Shown: in pieces, positions 1 to 11,959 of the stretch | Layout: each line of letters begins with the position of its first letter | How positions within the stretch are numbered: position 1 is the stretch's first letter | Assembly: GCA_015345905.1 (NCBI GenBank) | Contig: JADDTR010000016.1 | Location: 190,631-254,630, forward strand | Direction of reading: 5' to 3' | Origin: Aotearoamyces nothofagi | Taxonomy: Eukaryota > Ascomycota > Leotiomycetes > Leotiales > Tympanidaceae | Length of the DNA stretch: 64,000 nt | Notes under the pieces: generated by a model | Databases searched by the model: none | What the model saw: only the letters and a program-made list of their open reading frames with translations | Told to the model about the DNA's origin: nothing | Translations under genes and position numbers: made by a program

Positions 1-1880
1 TTCTGTGGTGAGGTCGGTTTGTCTGCAGCAAATCTTTTTCTCTTCCGGGAGATTAGGGCAGTGAACTAATTGCTCACCCAATGGAGTTGTGAACTATAGA
101 CGCATCGTAGTTGTTTCTACTATGGCAAAGGAGGGTTGATATTGACTGACTCGTGAATCACCAGGGTTGGCGTAAGGTGATTTATGTTATTGTATGTACA
201 GAGTGCACGCCGCCAGTGATAATGACAGATCCTTGCGGCGTACCTGAGAATTATGAATACCGTGCCAGGTTGCTCTATCTAGGCAGGTACCGTACGACGT
301 CAATCACGGGCTGTGCAGCGCAGGCGAGCTGGTGCAAAAGTGTAATCTGGGCTGTACCTTGTTCGAGTGTGCGCGTATGCTTTGTATTCTCTCAATGCAA
401 AATCTTGAAACTTCAGCCGTCTGGCGAGCTGAGGGTGCTGGAATAGTGTGCTCGTGCACGCCGTGAAATAGGGTAGATAGTCCAGTACCTGGTGCACGGG
501 ATGCTTCGTACTGGATCTGTTGTCTTTGTCTGTATCGTCCCATGATGAAGCGGGAAGAGAGTTCAGACGAAGTGCCCAGCAAGTACAGGGGCACAGGTAG
601 CTTGCACTTCCAAGTTTATCCGTTACAAAGCTACCGCGTTATACACACATAATACATACTGTACACCTGTACAGAGCAGCTGGCTGATAGCAGTACTTCA
701 TCTTAATATTCAAAGACTCAGGCGGATCTGGTATCAGCTTACAGCAGTGCGTGGTGTCGGATATGCCTGGGAGCTGCAAGTTGCAGGCTTGGGAAGCTGG
801 CATGCATTCCGAGTCCGCTCGAAGAGCCGGTAACTGGGGCTGACGGCTAATCGAAGTGGTGGCCTCACACACGCCTTACATGCTCTGCTACCCAGTATCA
901 AGGTATTTTCTGTATTATAACTCCGTAAGTATTAGCGACCGAGCGACCTTGCATGTGTCAAATGAGCGGTTTACCTAGCGGAAGACACCGAGTACCTACC
1001 TAGGTAACTCGTAAGTTGCAACTGATCAGAGGAGAGACTTTAGTCACTGCCCCTAGAGTGTGCTGTCGCTGTCGCGGTCGCTGTCGTTGTTTATGTTGCA
1101 TTAACTCTGTCGGCATCTTGCATCATACGCCGGGCTAACCTGTCAAATCAGGCCAGGCACTACTATATCGCAAGTCGTGCGAGCTACCGTCCAGCCAGAG
1201 CGCACTTGCATCCGTACCTAAGGTACTCCCTGAGGTAAGGTAGTCCCATCGAGTAAGGAGCACACAGTACTCGAGCAAAGGTGCTGGAGACTGGAGTGTG
1301 CATACTGGATATGCATGCATGCACCAGTATGTACGGAGGACTGCTGTATGTAGCTATGTATCTCTAGTCGTACTTCAACCACCCAAGGGAAGCTTTGGCT
1401 TGTTGGCGAACAGCAGAAATCCAAGATCTCAGACGCCTCGCCATGGTGGTTGTCGTGAACCAGCCTTGCAGAGAAGGCGTGAACCCCATCGGACCTTGCT
1501 TGTTGTGTCTATAAGGAGTAAAGGCAGGCTGTCGCTGGCGGAACTGGCAGAGCAGTAAGTGCTTGCCCTGCCGAAAGTTAGCACAGGCTGCTATACTCCG
1601 CAAGGAACATATCGCAGGAGCTTCTGTCTCACGACGGGAACAGGGACAGTAGACAGCTGTCACTCCGTAGCTCTTGAAGCCGAGCTTCTTACGCAGGGAG
1701 TGTCGGAGGCACGGTGCAACAAGGGCTAAACAGGTGGTACAGTACAGTGCAGGCAGGACTGTAGAGTCTCCCAGCGTGCAATTTCACCCGTGTAGGCCCT
1801 CGGTCGCGGCGCGTTTCCTGACTTTGGCGGTGTTCTGTGGATGTGACGGAGCATGGATGATGATGGGCTGGTAGCGGGCC
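1..1880. other. Gene-free stretch, left end
   Basis: I see no supportable gene here. Open frames are all under 100 codons, overlap on both strands and resemble no family I know. The stretch contains scattered TGTACTGTAC-type motifs (for example near 658-670) and a short CTGTCG-rich run near 1065-1090. It could hold the 5' side of a gene lying outside the window. Confidence 0.6.
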
Positions 1881-3640
1881 TGCTACGCTACAGTAGCGGT
1901 CTCGCAAGCTGCAGCTTGCGACATCCCGGAAAGCAGGCGGCATGGCGTGGACGGCCCAACAGCCAGCAGCCAGCAGCCCACAGCCAGCAGCCAGCAGCCG
2001 CCCAACAGCGCCAACGCCTCCTCAGCGAGTGCTCGGGCTCGCCCCATGGGCCTACACCACACACTCGCAGCGTCTTCGCACCGTGTGCAGTACCCTCTAC
2101 GCTCTGTCCAGCATACACAGGCCTTGCACCACGGCATCCAATGGCAGGGCCGAGGATGCATGATCGCCCGGTCCTGCAGCGACGAAAATCACCCAGATGG
2201 CCCGAAGGAAACGCCTGCATCGAGCGTCATCCGCATTGGAGCCAAAGAGGCGAGGGTCACTGCGCTTTCGTACCTGGACAGGCGCGGGGCCTAAAGGGCC
2301 ACCAGGGCCACCAGGGCCACCAGGGCCACAAAGGCCCCGTAGCCCGCCGCCCGCAGCGCGTAAGGTAGCTGCACGGATAATACAGTACGGTACAGGGCAG
2401 TACGGGTACAGCACCGTACAACGTACAATACATGCGCAGCTGGGTAGCTGGGACACTGGGTGCAGTCCCGCACGCACAGCATAGCGGCACAGCAGCACGG
2501 CGAGCGACAGCAGCTGGCCGCAAGCGCAGCGAGCAGCGTGCAGCGTGCAGTGTGCTACAGCGCATGTACGTCTGGAAAGGTATGCCGGCCGAGTCTTGGG
2601 AGCTGAGGGCTGGGCGAGAGCTGTGGCCGGTGGCCGGTGGCCTCTTGGCCTCTGGCCTCTGGCCCGTGGGAGCACTGGGAGCCTGTCGTGTCGTGCCTGT
2701 ATGCACGCCTGCTGCTCCTGCTGCTCCTGCGGCCAGGTGCGGCTGCCACTCGCAGCACGGAGGGCGGTACCTTACTCGCCGCGCCTTGCGAGGTGTATCT
2801 TGTCCTGTACGGCAGGCCTGCTCGCTCCGCCCTGCCACGGCTGGCAGGCAGGCAAGCTGGCTGGTAGGCAAGCAGGCTGGCTGGCTGGCTGGCTGGCACT
2901 CTTGGGCTTGGGCTTGGGCTTGGGCTTGGGGCGGCTTGTGGGCTTGGGGGGTGGGAGGTGGGAGGGAGGCAGGCTCAGTGCCACAGGGTACCCTTACCCT
3001 CGAGCCAAGCGCCGCTACTACTAAGGGCCTCCTACCGCCACGCCAGCAGCGAAAGTCACGGCAGGCCCCTCTGGACGGTCCTCCGTAGCACGGTGCTGTA
3101 GCGAGTAGCGAGTAGCGAGAAGCGAGCACTGGCCGGGCAGGACAGGACAGGACAGGACAACCCAGGACAGGGCCGGGCAGGAGAGGACAGCCCAGGGCAG
3201 GACAGCCCAGCACAGGGCAGGACACCACTGGCTGCACTCGCTGGCTGCCTCTTCACTGGCCGCACCGCCCGCACCGCCCGCACCGCCAGCACCCCATCGC
3301 ACTTGCTCTCGCAGGCACGTACGGAAAGCCAAGCATCCCTGCCATTTAGCCCATGTCCACCCCTGTTCATCCCCCCCCCCCCATCCAGCGCCCACGGCAC
3401 CGTACGGAGCGGCCAGGGGGGTTCGCTCTGCGCGGCGCTACTCCCGTTAGGACGATGGCCCATCTGCACCATTTCAACTGCATCTCGCACTTGTGCTCTG
3501 CTTCTCCAAGATCCTCTCCTCCGCTCCGCTCGCGCTGCTTCGTCCTGCTGCTCTGCTGCTCTGCTGCTTGGTATACCTACCCTATGCCTCCGTCTCTGCC
3601 TCTGCCTCTGCCTCTGCCTCTGCCTGTGCCTACTAGATAA
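1881..3640. repeat. Repeat island A: many short tandem arrays
   Basis: This is a GC-rich stretch dense in different short tandem arrays. They include CAGC-rich runs at 1960-2010, a 9-bp unit AGGGCCACC x4 at 2295-2330, CTGG runs at 2876-2898, CTTGGG x5 at 2901-2930, and a 7-bp unit GCGAGTA at 3101-3126. Further along are GGACA x4 at 3138-3160, a 9-bp GCACCGCCC unit x3 at 3262-3287, and TCTGCC x5-6 at 3595-3630. Long open frames on both strands (for example 2257-3237 on the minus strand) are low-complexity by-products of the composition. No domain is visible, so I call no gene. Confidence 0.85.
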
Positions 3641-4438
3641 ATACTCACTTCCATCGGCCTGCGCGACATCTACCACATTCGTTTACACATACCACCCTCG
3701 CTGCGAGCACGCTCGCTGCGTTGCGTTGCCTTGACTATCCTATCCGTCCCGTACATATTGCCGATCGCTCGCTCCCATCTACGGTGTCAGTCCTCCGTTG
3801 AAACTTCCCCGATCATCAGCAGAGAGATAAGGCCGCTCGCACTCTATCCGCCCTTCCATTATCAATCCTCGAGCGCTGGTCCTCCTTGTATACTCACTTG
3901 AACAATACAGTCCTCCATCTGTCTGAGCCCGCCCCTATCCGACTACTGAACACCATAATCACGGTCCCCTTGATTCGACTACGACTTCCTTACGTCCATC
4001 TCATCTTATGTCTGACAGAACAATTAATCACTTCTCTCTCCTAAGACAAACGCTTTTTGGGCTGTCCAGCACATACCGTCATATCCCATTATAATACGCG
4101 GCTCGAACCTGATACCTCACCTCGAGTCGCAGCCATTCTTTTCTGCCAGCCGTCCCTTTTTGCGACCCTCACCCTCAGTCATTCGTTCGGCACTAGTACT
4201 GTGGCATCACAGATAGTGTCCCGGCAACCCCTCAGTCGTTGCCGCGGGTACTCATCAACGCTCACATCAACTCACTTCTCTGTCTGGTTGAACCCCCGTA
4301 AATTGTTGAACGGGTCTTCGTCTTTCTGCAACCTCGCACTGACCTATCCGGCCAGAGTGTGACTCGCCGAGTAGTTTTCTGTCGTTCTCATCTTTTCTCA
4401 TCCTTTCTTGAGAGGCCTCGAAAGCGAGTCTCGAAACG
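3641..4438 (+). promoter_or_regulatory. Pyrimidine-rich promoter/leader of the homeobox gene
   Basis: About 800 bases directly upstream of the homeobox start are rich in C and T on the coding strand, as fungal core promoters and leaders often are. One upstream ATG reading frame of 28 codons runs from 4008 to 4094. If the transcript starts before 4008, this frame could dampen translation of the main frame. The transcription start cannot be read from sequence alone. Confidence 0.4.
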
Positions 4439-6428
4439 ATGGATTTCTTGCCCTACCAGAATCAATTGTTCAATCAAACCTTTTCGCACCAAGAACTCTC
4501 ATATGAAGATCTCCAACTGCAAACGCCCACGTACAACATATCAGGATCATCCGCCATGGCGATGGAGAACCAGCAATCCGCTGACAAGAATGATACAAAG
4601 CCAAGACTTGCGAAGCAAGAAGTAGAGCTCCTTGAGCGGCATTTCCAAGATAACCACAAGCCACCGAGTGCTGTGAAGCGGCAGTTAGCGGATCAGATGG
4701 GAGTGGATGTCTCAAGAATCAACGTAAGTTTGTCGACGTATATCTGAAGAATGAGAAAGCTGACGATTGAAATAGAATTGGTTTCAAAACCGACGAGCAA
4801 AGGCAAAGCAAGAGATCAAGCAATTGAATTATGAGACGCGTAATGCTTGCACCCAGCCATACTCGGAACCACCGTCGCCAGATGTCTACAATTCTGGCAC
4901 ATTGTTCAACGATGACGGATTTCAAATCTCCCAACAGCACATGGTGCAATTCCGTGGGACAAATGGTCCACCAGCACCGCCTGTTGCTTCCTGCAATCCT
5001 CAATATGATGACCCTACTGCTGCTAGCATCGACTCTCTTCAGCGTACTATCTTCGAGGCCGAGGCTGCCTTCAAGCGTGGCGAATTTGCGCAAGAGTATC
5101 CAGAGGAATCTATCACAGCGCAGTTCGACCGTGACCTCTACAATAACTTAACCACCAGCGATCGCGCACCGTTTCCTATGTCTTCTATAGCCACCGTCTC
5201 GCAATTTGATTTCGAAGACAACGCTTATGGAAATGATGTTTTTAGTCTAGAAACTCTCAACGCGCATCCAGTGGCAATGCAGGGCCCCGCTTGTCAAGAG
5301 TATGGAGGTTTTGTCAATATGTCTGCGGAACATCAGACTGCTGCCGAGAGTAATATGCTTGCATTCCCCTCACAGCTGCTCCTTCAGGGTCAAGGACGAA
5401 ACGGATTTAACCCAAATTCGTACTCGGCCCCTGCTCAGGCTCCAGATTTCATTTCTAGAAATATGGAGACTACAGTACAGTCATCGCCAGAGGATACAGG
5501 AATGAGGTTCAAGTCGCCTCCTCCACCTGCAGACATTGCTTCCCGTCGCAGCCGGCGTGCGCCTGCTCGTCTCGGCGCTGACGCATTGCGCGATCACACC
5601 TCCATGGGCCCAAGGACTATCTCACATTCTACCGTCCTTAGACGCCCGAATAGAAGCCCATCATCAACTGAAATGCGCCGCGTTGCATCCGTTGGTGCCA
5701 ACTTAAACGTGTTAGGAGGCCGCATTCAGAAGACGGTCGCCTTGCCCCAACGATCGCCTCTTCAGAGACAGTTTCCTTCTGACACTGCAAAATTCTTCGA
5801 ATTGAATGCAAACAACATTAAGCGGTTACCAGGGTCAGCTGTAGTGCCAGGGAACCATGGAATGGCTCCGCCAACACCCAACTCCCCGCAAGACAGGGCG
5901 CGTTTGCAGCAAGAAGAGGAGGAGAGGGCTATATCCGAATTGTCGTCCGATGCAGAGGCAGGATCAGAGAGCTACGTTTTCAACCATGCTGCTCCAGGTT
6001 GCTTCACAACTTCCGTTGTGGGTATGACAATGGCTTCTCCTCCCGAAACTCCTCTTGCTTTCCAAAGCGCTCCTCACTGGGGGTACGATGTGACCGATGA
6101 TATGATCCACACGCCAGGAGTTGGCACCTTTCCTACCGAGGTGCAATTGCAGATACCCCAGCCTCAGTACGTGTCTCCATCCATCGCCAGTCAACCTGCC
6201 ACGCCTGCTTTTGGGTACTGCAACGGTTTCACCTATACGCACTCCCCCCAATTCGATGTCTGCAGTGTTGATCAACCTACATCCGAATATCGATTTCCAG
6301 ATGGCGCTGCCCAGTTTCCGATGACTTCCTCTGTCCAATCATCTCCGGAGCAGCTAAAGCAGAAGACTTTTACCTTCCACAATGCCACTCCCCATGATTT
6401 CACGAACAAATCATCGCCATCCGGGTGA
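4439..6428 (+). CDS. Homeobox transcription factor
   Basis: Exons 4439-4723 and 4776-6428 give 645 residues; the 52-nt intron splits the homeodomain. The homeodomain spans about residues 54-112 and ends in the recognition-helix signature NWFQNRRAK, completed only after splicing. The N-terminal arm and helix 1 read KPRLAKQEVELLERHF. The rest is low complexity, rich in Ser, Pro and Gln, with several SSPE/SPPP-like stretches that look disordered and possibly phosphorylated. There is no second DNA-binding domain. Fungal homeobox factors of this layout are nuclear regulators of development, conidiation or infection structures. Which of the several fungal homeobox genes this is cannot be settled by eye, so no symbol is given. 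The start is the first ATG in frame before the homeodomain. Confidence 0.93.
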
Positions 6429-8104
6429 AGGTCCCAAGTGGAGGTGAGGGGGGTCACCATGTATTTGTATCAACAGAACTCCTTTCATTTTGAGCGACTG
6501 GCCATCTCGTAGAGATGACTTCCTTAATGTAATAGCGGCATATGCGGTGGGACGATTTCTTTGTTGTTCATGGTCATGCGGAGCGTATATATACCAGGGG
6601 CCCACAAAGGGTCATGATTATGATGAAACAGGAAGGAAACATGACAAAATCGGTGGGAGGACTCGATCGACATCAGGGTCTTGGCGTAGTTAGGAAGTCC
6701 ATGTCATCGTATGTCTTCTTCAAGACTAGGACGTGCTGGCCAGAGCATGCAGTTTTCAACCTGCGAATGTATGAGTCTGCATCAAGGAGCCTAGCTCACT
6801 CATCTTTTATGTAGTGCATGAATAGGGTATCAGCGATGAGGAAATAGCATACCATTCCAAATCCTTTCTTGATTTTGACACTCTAGATTTTGTGTGCAGT
6901 GGTAATGTAGGTGAGTAGGTGAGGATAATTTAAGGGTTTTGCGGCTTGATGTCCAGAAACTAGTCACAATAACAATCCAGGTATACATGACCGTAGTGCC
7001 CCTCGTCTTTCCTATTACGGACTAACTAACCAAGACTTAGTAGGCGAGAGTTAAAGAGAGGGAGGGCGAGGCGAAGGCGAAGGCGGGAAGCATGCGATCT
7101 CTATTGAGCAGCGGTGCACAGGGCCTAGAACATTTTGCCCAGGGACATTTTTCGACTCCTTAGCTACAACTACCGTCGCCGGCTACAATAAGAACAAGTT
7201 CAAGGATTCCTTTGGGGGCCATTATTAGATCTCTCGTCAAGCCACACGTCGCTAGTGGTTCAGCAAGTTGAAATATTCAATGATACTTTGGATATCAAGA
7301 ATACAATAGTTGTAATAAACAGTACTTATCATTGGCTTCAAGTTGAGTAGTTGATTATTGCCCTAGTTCCACCTATCCTTGGCTCTTCAATCCGTCGACT
7401 TTTTAAATTCTTATATACATGGAAACAGTAGAATATTAACCTCTTTAGTAGCATCTCTAGGACCACTTTGCTTTCACTCCTATTGTGTATCGATACTGTT
7501 TTGCACTCTCGCAATTTGCGGTGGAGAATGAATGCAAATGCTTTGTATTTTGGACCTCCGAGTCGTTTTTATTCATGGGCAAGCTCGGTGTCGAGACTCT
7601 TTGGGTCCATCGTCGATCGGCCCTCAACTAGGAGGCTGCCCCGCGTGAATAGTGGCCGGAGGAAGGTGTACGTTTTCGTCTGGAAGGCCCAAGATAGTAT
7701 TCTGGGCGCCTTTACCGTTTTTGACCCTATGTCATACCGGCGAAACTCACCAGCAACGAATCAACAAATGCTGCAGGCGCATAGTTTTTCATCTTTAGGA
7801 GAAGGCGTAATGAATATTTATAGGTGCTTTGAAAATAGAAGGGCTTTGAACAGATATCTCAACACTATTGATTAGGACACAGTAGAGCATAAACGTATTA
7901 CTGATGACAGCAAGGCCACTTATTCGTATCTCAACTTGGAATTCCAGTGCTATGTGAACATTGTTAGGATATACTGCGATCCGGATGACTACTGCGAGGT
8001 AAAGTGTACCTCACGTGACATCGAAACCTACAGGCTCGCTAAATTCCAGCCCACTCACACCTTGCATTAATAAATGAAAATAACCAAATGTTCTTCAACA
8101 AATA
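6429..8104. other. Intergenic region between homeobox gene and tRNA
   Basis: This is a 1.7 kb gap, AT-rich in its second half. One 135-codon open frame at 7468-7875 (+) has no domain I recognise. A palindromic TCACGTGA lies at 8011-8018, about 90 bases before the tRNA. I see no tandem arrays like those of the islands. Confidence 0.5.
7468..7875 (+). CDS. Doubtful small open frame, unknown
   Basis: This 135-codon frame lies alone in an AT-rich gap. The translated product has a hydrophobic start and a mildly basic middle, but no family, signal peptide with a convincing cleavage site or repeat is visible. No introns are needed to keep it open, and no partner gene is near. It may be chance or the remnant of an older gene; I list it only because it is long for such AT-rich DNA. 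Confidence 0.15.
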   Translation: MLSLLLCIDTVLHSRNLRWRMNANALYFGPPSRFYSWASSVSRLFGSIVDRPSTRRLPRVNSGRRKVYVFVWKAQDSILGAFTVFDPMSYRRNSPATNQQMLQAHSFSSLGEGVMNIYRCFENRRALNRYLNTID

Positions 8105-8193
8105 GGCCGGATGGTGTAGTTGGTTATCACGTGTCCTTAACAATCTCATAAATTGTTCGGACAAGGTCCTGGGATCGAGCCCCAGTCTGGTCA
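8105..8193 (+). tRNA. tRNA-Val (anticodon AAC), with a 15-nt intron
   Basis: The full cloverleaf can be folded. The acceptor stem GGCCGGA pairs with TCTGGTC (two G-U pairs) and the discriminator base is A. The D-arm carries the A box (TGGTGTAGTTGG). The anticodon stem TGTCC pairs with GGACA, and the T-stem CTGGG pairs with CCCAG. The mature anticodon loop TTAACAC gives anticodon AAC (valine) once a 15-nt intron, inserted one base after the anticodon as usual, is removed. Mature length is 74 nt. The T-loop reads ATCGAGC, with A rather than the usual T at position 54. A T-run follows directly as terminator. Confidence 0.93.
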
Positions 8194-8198
8194 TTTGA

Positions 8199-8205
8199 TT
8201 TTTTT
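8199..8205 (+). terminator. RNA polymerase III T-run terminator
   Basis: A run of seven T starts six bases after the tRNA discriminator base, followed by a second T-run at about 8208-8213. This is the standard termination signal for RNA polymerase III. Confidence 0.8.
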
Positions 8206-8213
8206 GATTTTTT

Positions 8214-9627
8214 GACATTTCCAGCTGTCATGTCTTGTGCTAAAAAGTGTCACTCGTATCCTTCTCTTTTCTTGTGTGCGGAGTTGGAAGCGAGGCCATG
8301 CTTTTGGTTTTCGGCTAATTGTATAGGAAATGATAGAAGCTGAGTCGGTTTGTGTTTAACTCTCAGTGCTGTCGGAGAAAGTAGGACAAGTATTCAGCCT
8401 TTCAAATGTCCCTGCTATTAAGCTCGCTGCGTAACCGTCCCTTCTCTTAAATTCCCTTCCTCGTCCTCCTTTTGCTTTCTACTCCCTACTATCAAAAACC
8501 CCGTCCATAGCTCGCTTGCTTTGATACTACTGAGGGCTGCCCTACCAAAAAAAAATGTATCTATTTTCATTGCCCTAGTAACCCTTTCTCGAGCTCAAGC
8601 AAATTGTATAATATAGTATGATCAAGAAGAGGTTGCCGGAGGAGGTGAAGGATGGCTTCAGGGAACAGCTTCGGGGATAACTTAATTAATATCGACAGCG
8701 AAAGTACTTCAATAAAAATATTGCTGTATATACATAAGTTCCGCCAGACGAAGATGGATATATAGCAGGATTCAGTTTTTTTCTGATTGCGGAATTATAA
8801 TGATACGCTATTCTTATTCTTTATAAGTATAAGAAGTACCATCAGCAAAGCAAAACTAGCTGATTTATATACTTTAAACATTTTGCCGGGCTACTATATA
8901 GGGAGCCAAGGGAAAATAAAAAATAAAATAGATTGATATATGCTATATTTTTTATTCAGTTGGGAATAAGTTGCTAATGAATATTTATATATAAAGTACC
9001 TATATAAATATAATACTAATAATAAATAATATATTACGTTCCCAATATTCAAATTTTCTATACATAATTGTCTCGATACTAGCTAGCCAAAGTATATTAA
9101 GGGATTTCTACAACAAAATCCTATCCACTACTCGTGGATGAGTGAGGCAGAGAGAATTAGAGGAACATAATATGTCTGCCGGCGCTTACATTCGTCTGCC
9201 CTTGTCATCCCGATCTTCGGAGCCTCACTCTCTGGTCTAATGTGATTAGCTACAGTTTTCCCCCCTGAGCAATTCTTTAGTGTCTCATCGCTGCTTTGAA
9301 ACTCCTGACCCACATCGCTGAAGAGCCGTACAGGATTAGTGATTAATGGCCTGGATCTTGGCGATGGGACTGCCTAAAACTAATGCAATTCCCTAAATAA
9401 AAACATTTAGCGATCTCCTCGTCTAAATCAGCGGCGAGACGCTAAATAACTATTCAGGGGGAAAACAGCACTTGATAAAGACAAAAGTGCGGAGACGCCG
9501 GTTGAGCCGCGTTTAGCCGTTATCTAAGCTCAAGCTCGGGCATGCGAGGCGATCTCGTTCATCATATATGAGTTAACATCTTCTCGAATACCGACTCTGT
9601 AAAACCTTCTCCTGTTAAAACACAATC
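8214..9627. other. AT-rich gene-free stretch
   Basis: From about 8600 to 9120 the DNA is markedly rich in A, T and TA steps, unlike any other part of the window. It has no reading frame worth calling. Such composition is typical of repeat-induced point mutation remnants in ascomycetes, but I cannot name a parent element. The final few hundred bases are the promoter of the P5C dehydrogenase gene. Confidence 0.5.
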
Positions 9628-11454
<1,827 letters not shown>

Positions 11455-11959
11455 GTGGAAAAGATCGGGCTTACTAGTGCTAGAGCAACTTTTTTTTTCA
11501 AATTTATAAAAAGAGCTATCTCCATTAAAACTTAAATATAATATAACCAATGGCCACTTCGACTGAGATGTGCCATTGCATACTTCAATTCCGGACGGAC
11601 TACAGTGATCGGTAGAGCTTGAACGGTTGGTAACTGTAGACAATTTAATAGATTAGAGGAATCCAGTCCCAATTGTAAATTGTAAGTCTTCTATTCAATC
11701 TGTTCTGTTACAGATACTCCCCTCCTATTCTAAGGGACGGCGATAGAGCAGCCAGACCATCCACCGATTATATAAAACAATTACACAAGAAGGTATGTAT
11801 ACAACGATACAAATGAAGTAGTATCGGGTCTACGCGTAGACAAAGCCTCCCATCCATGCCCATATCCTTAAAATGCAACCCTAGCCGCCTAGGCATGTAG
11901 CCAATATGCAACAATCGCAAACGCTAAACCATATGATGTAAAAACTGCCATTGTTCTGG
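11455..11959. other. Convergent 3' region, PUT2 and coiled-coil gene
   Basis: This 505-base tail-to-tail gap holds the 3' ends of both flanking transcripts. AT-rich stretches such as those around 11490-11545 could serve as polyadenylation regions. I see no gene in it. Confidence 0.6.

Noticed and set aside
2197-2484. Collagen-like GPPGPPGPP stretch in a plus-strand frame
   Set aside because: It comes solely from four copies of the AGGGCCACC unit. There is no start context and no longer Gly-X-Y run.
2257-3237. 326-codon minus-strand open frame in island A
   Set aside because: It runs through GGACA, CTTGGG and GCGAGTA arrays. Its product is just those repeats translated, with competing frames on the other strand and no domain.
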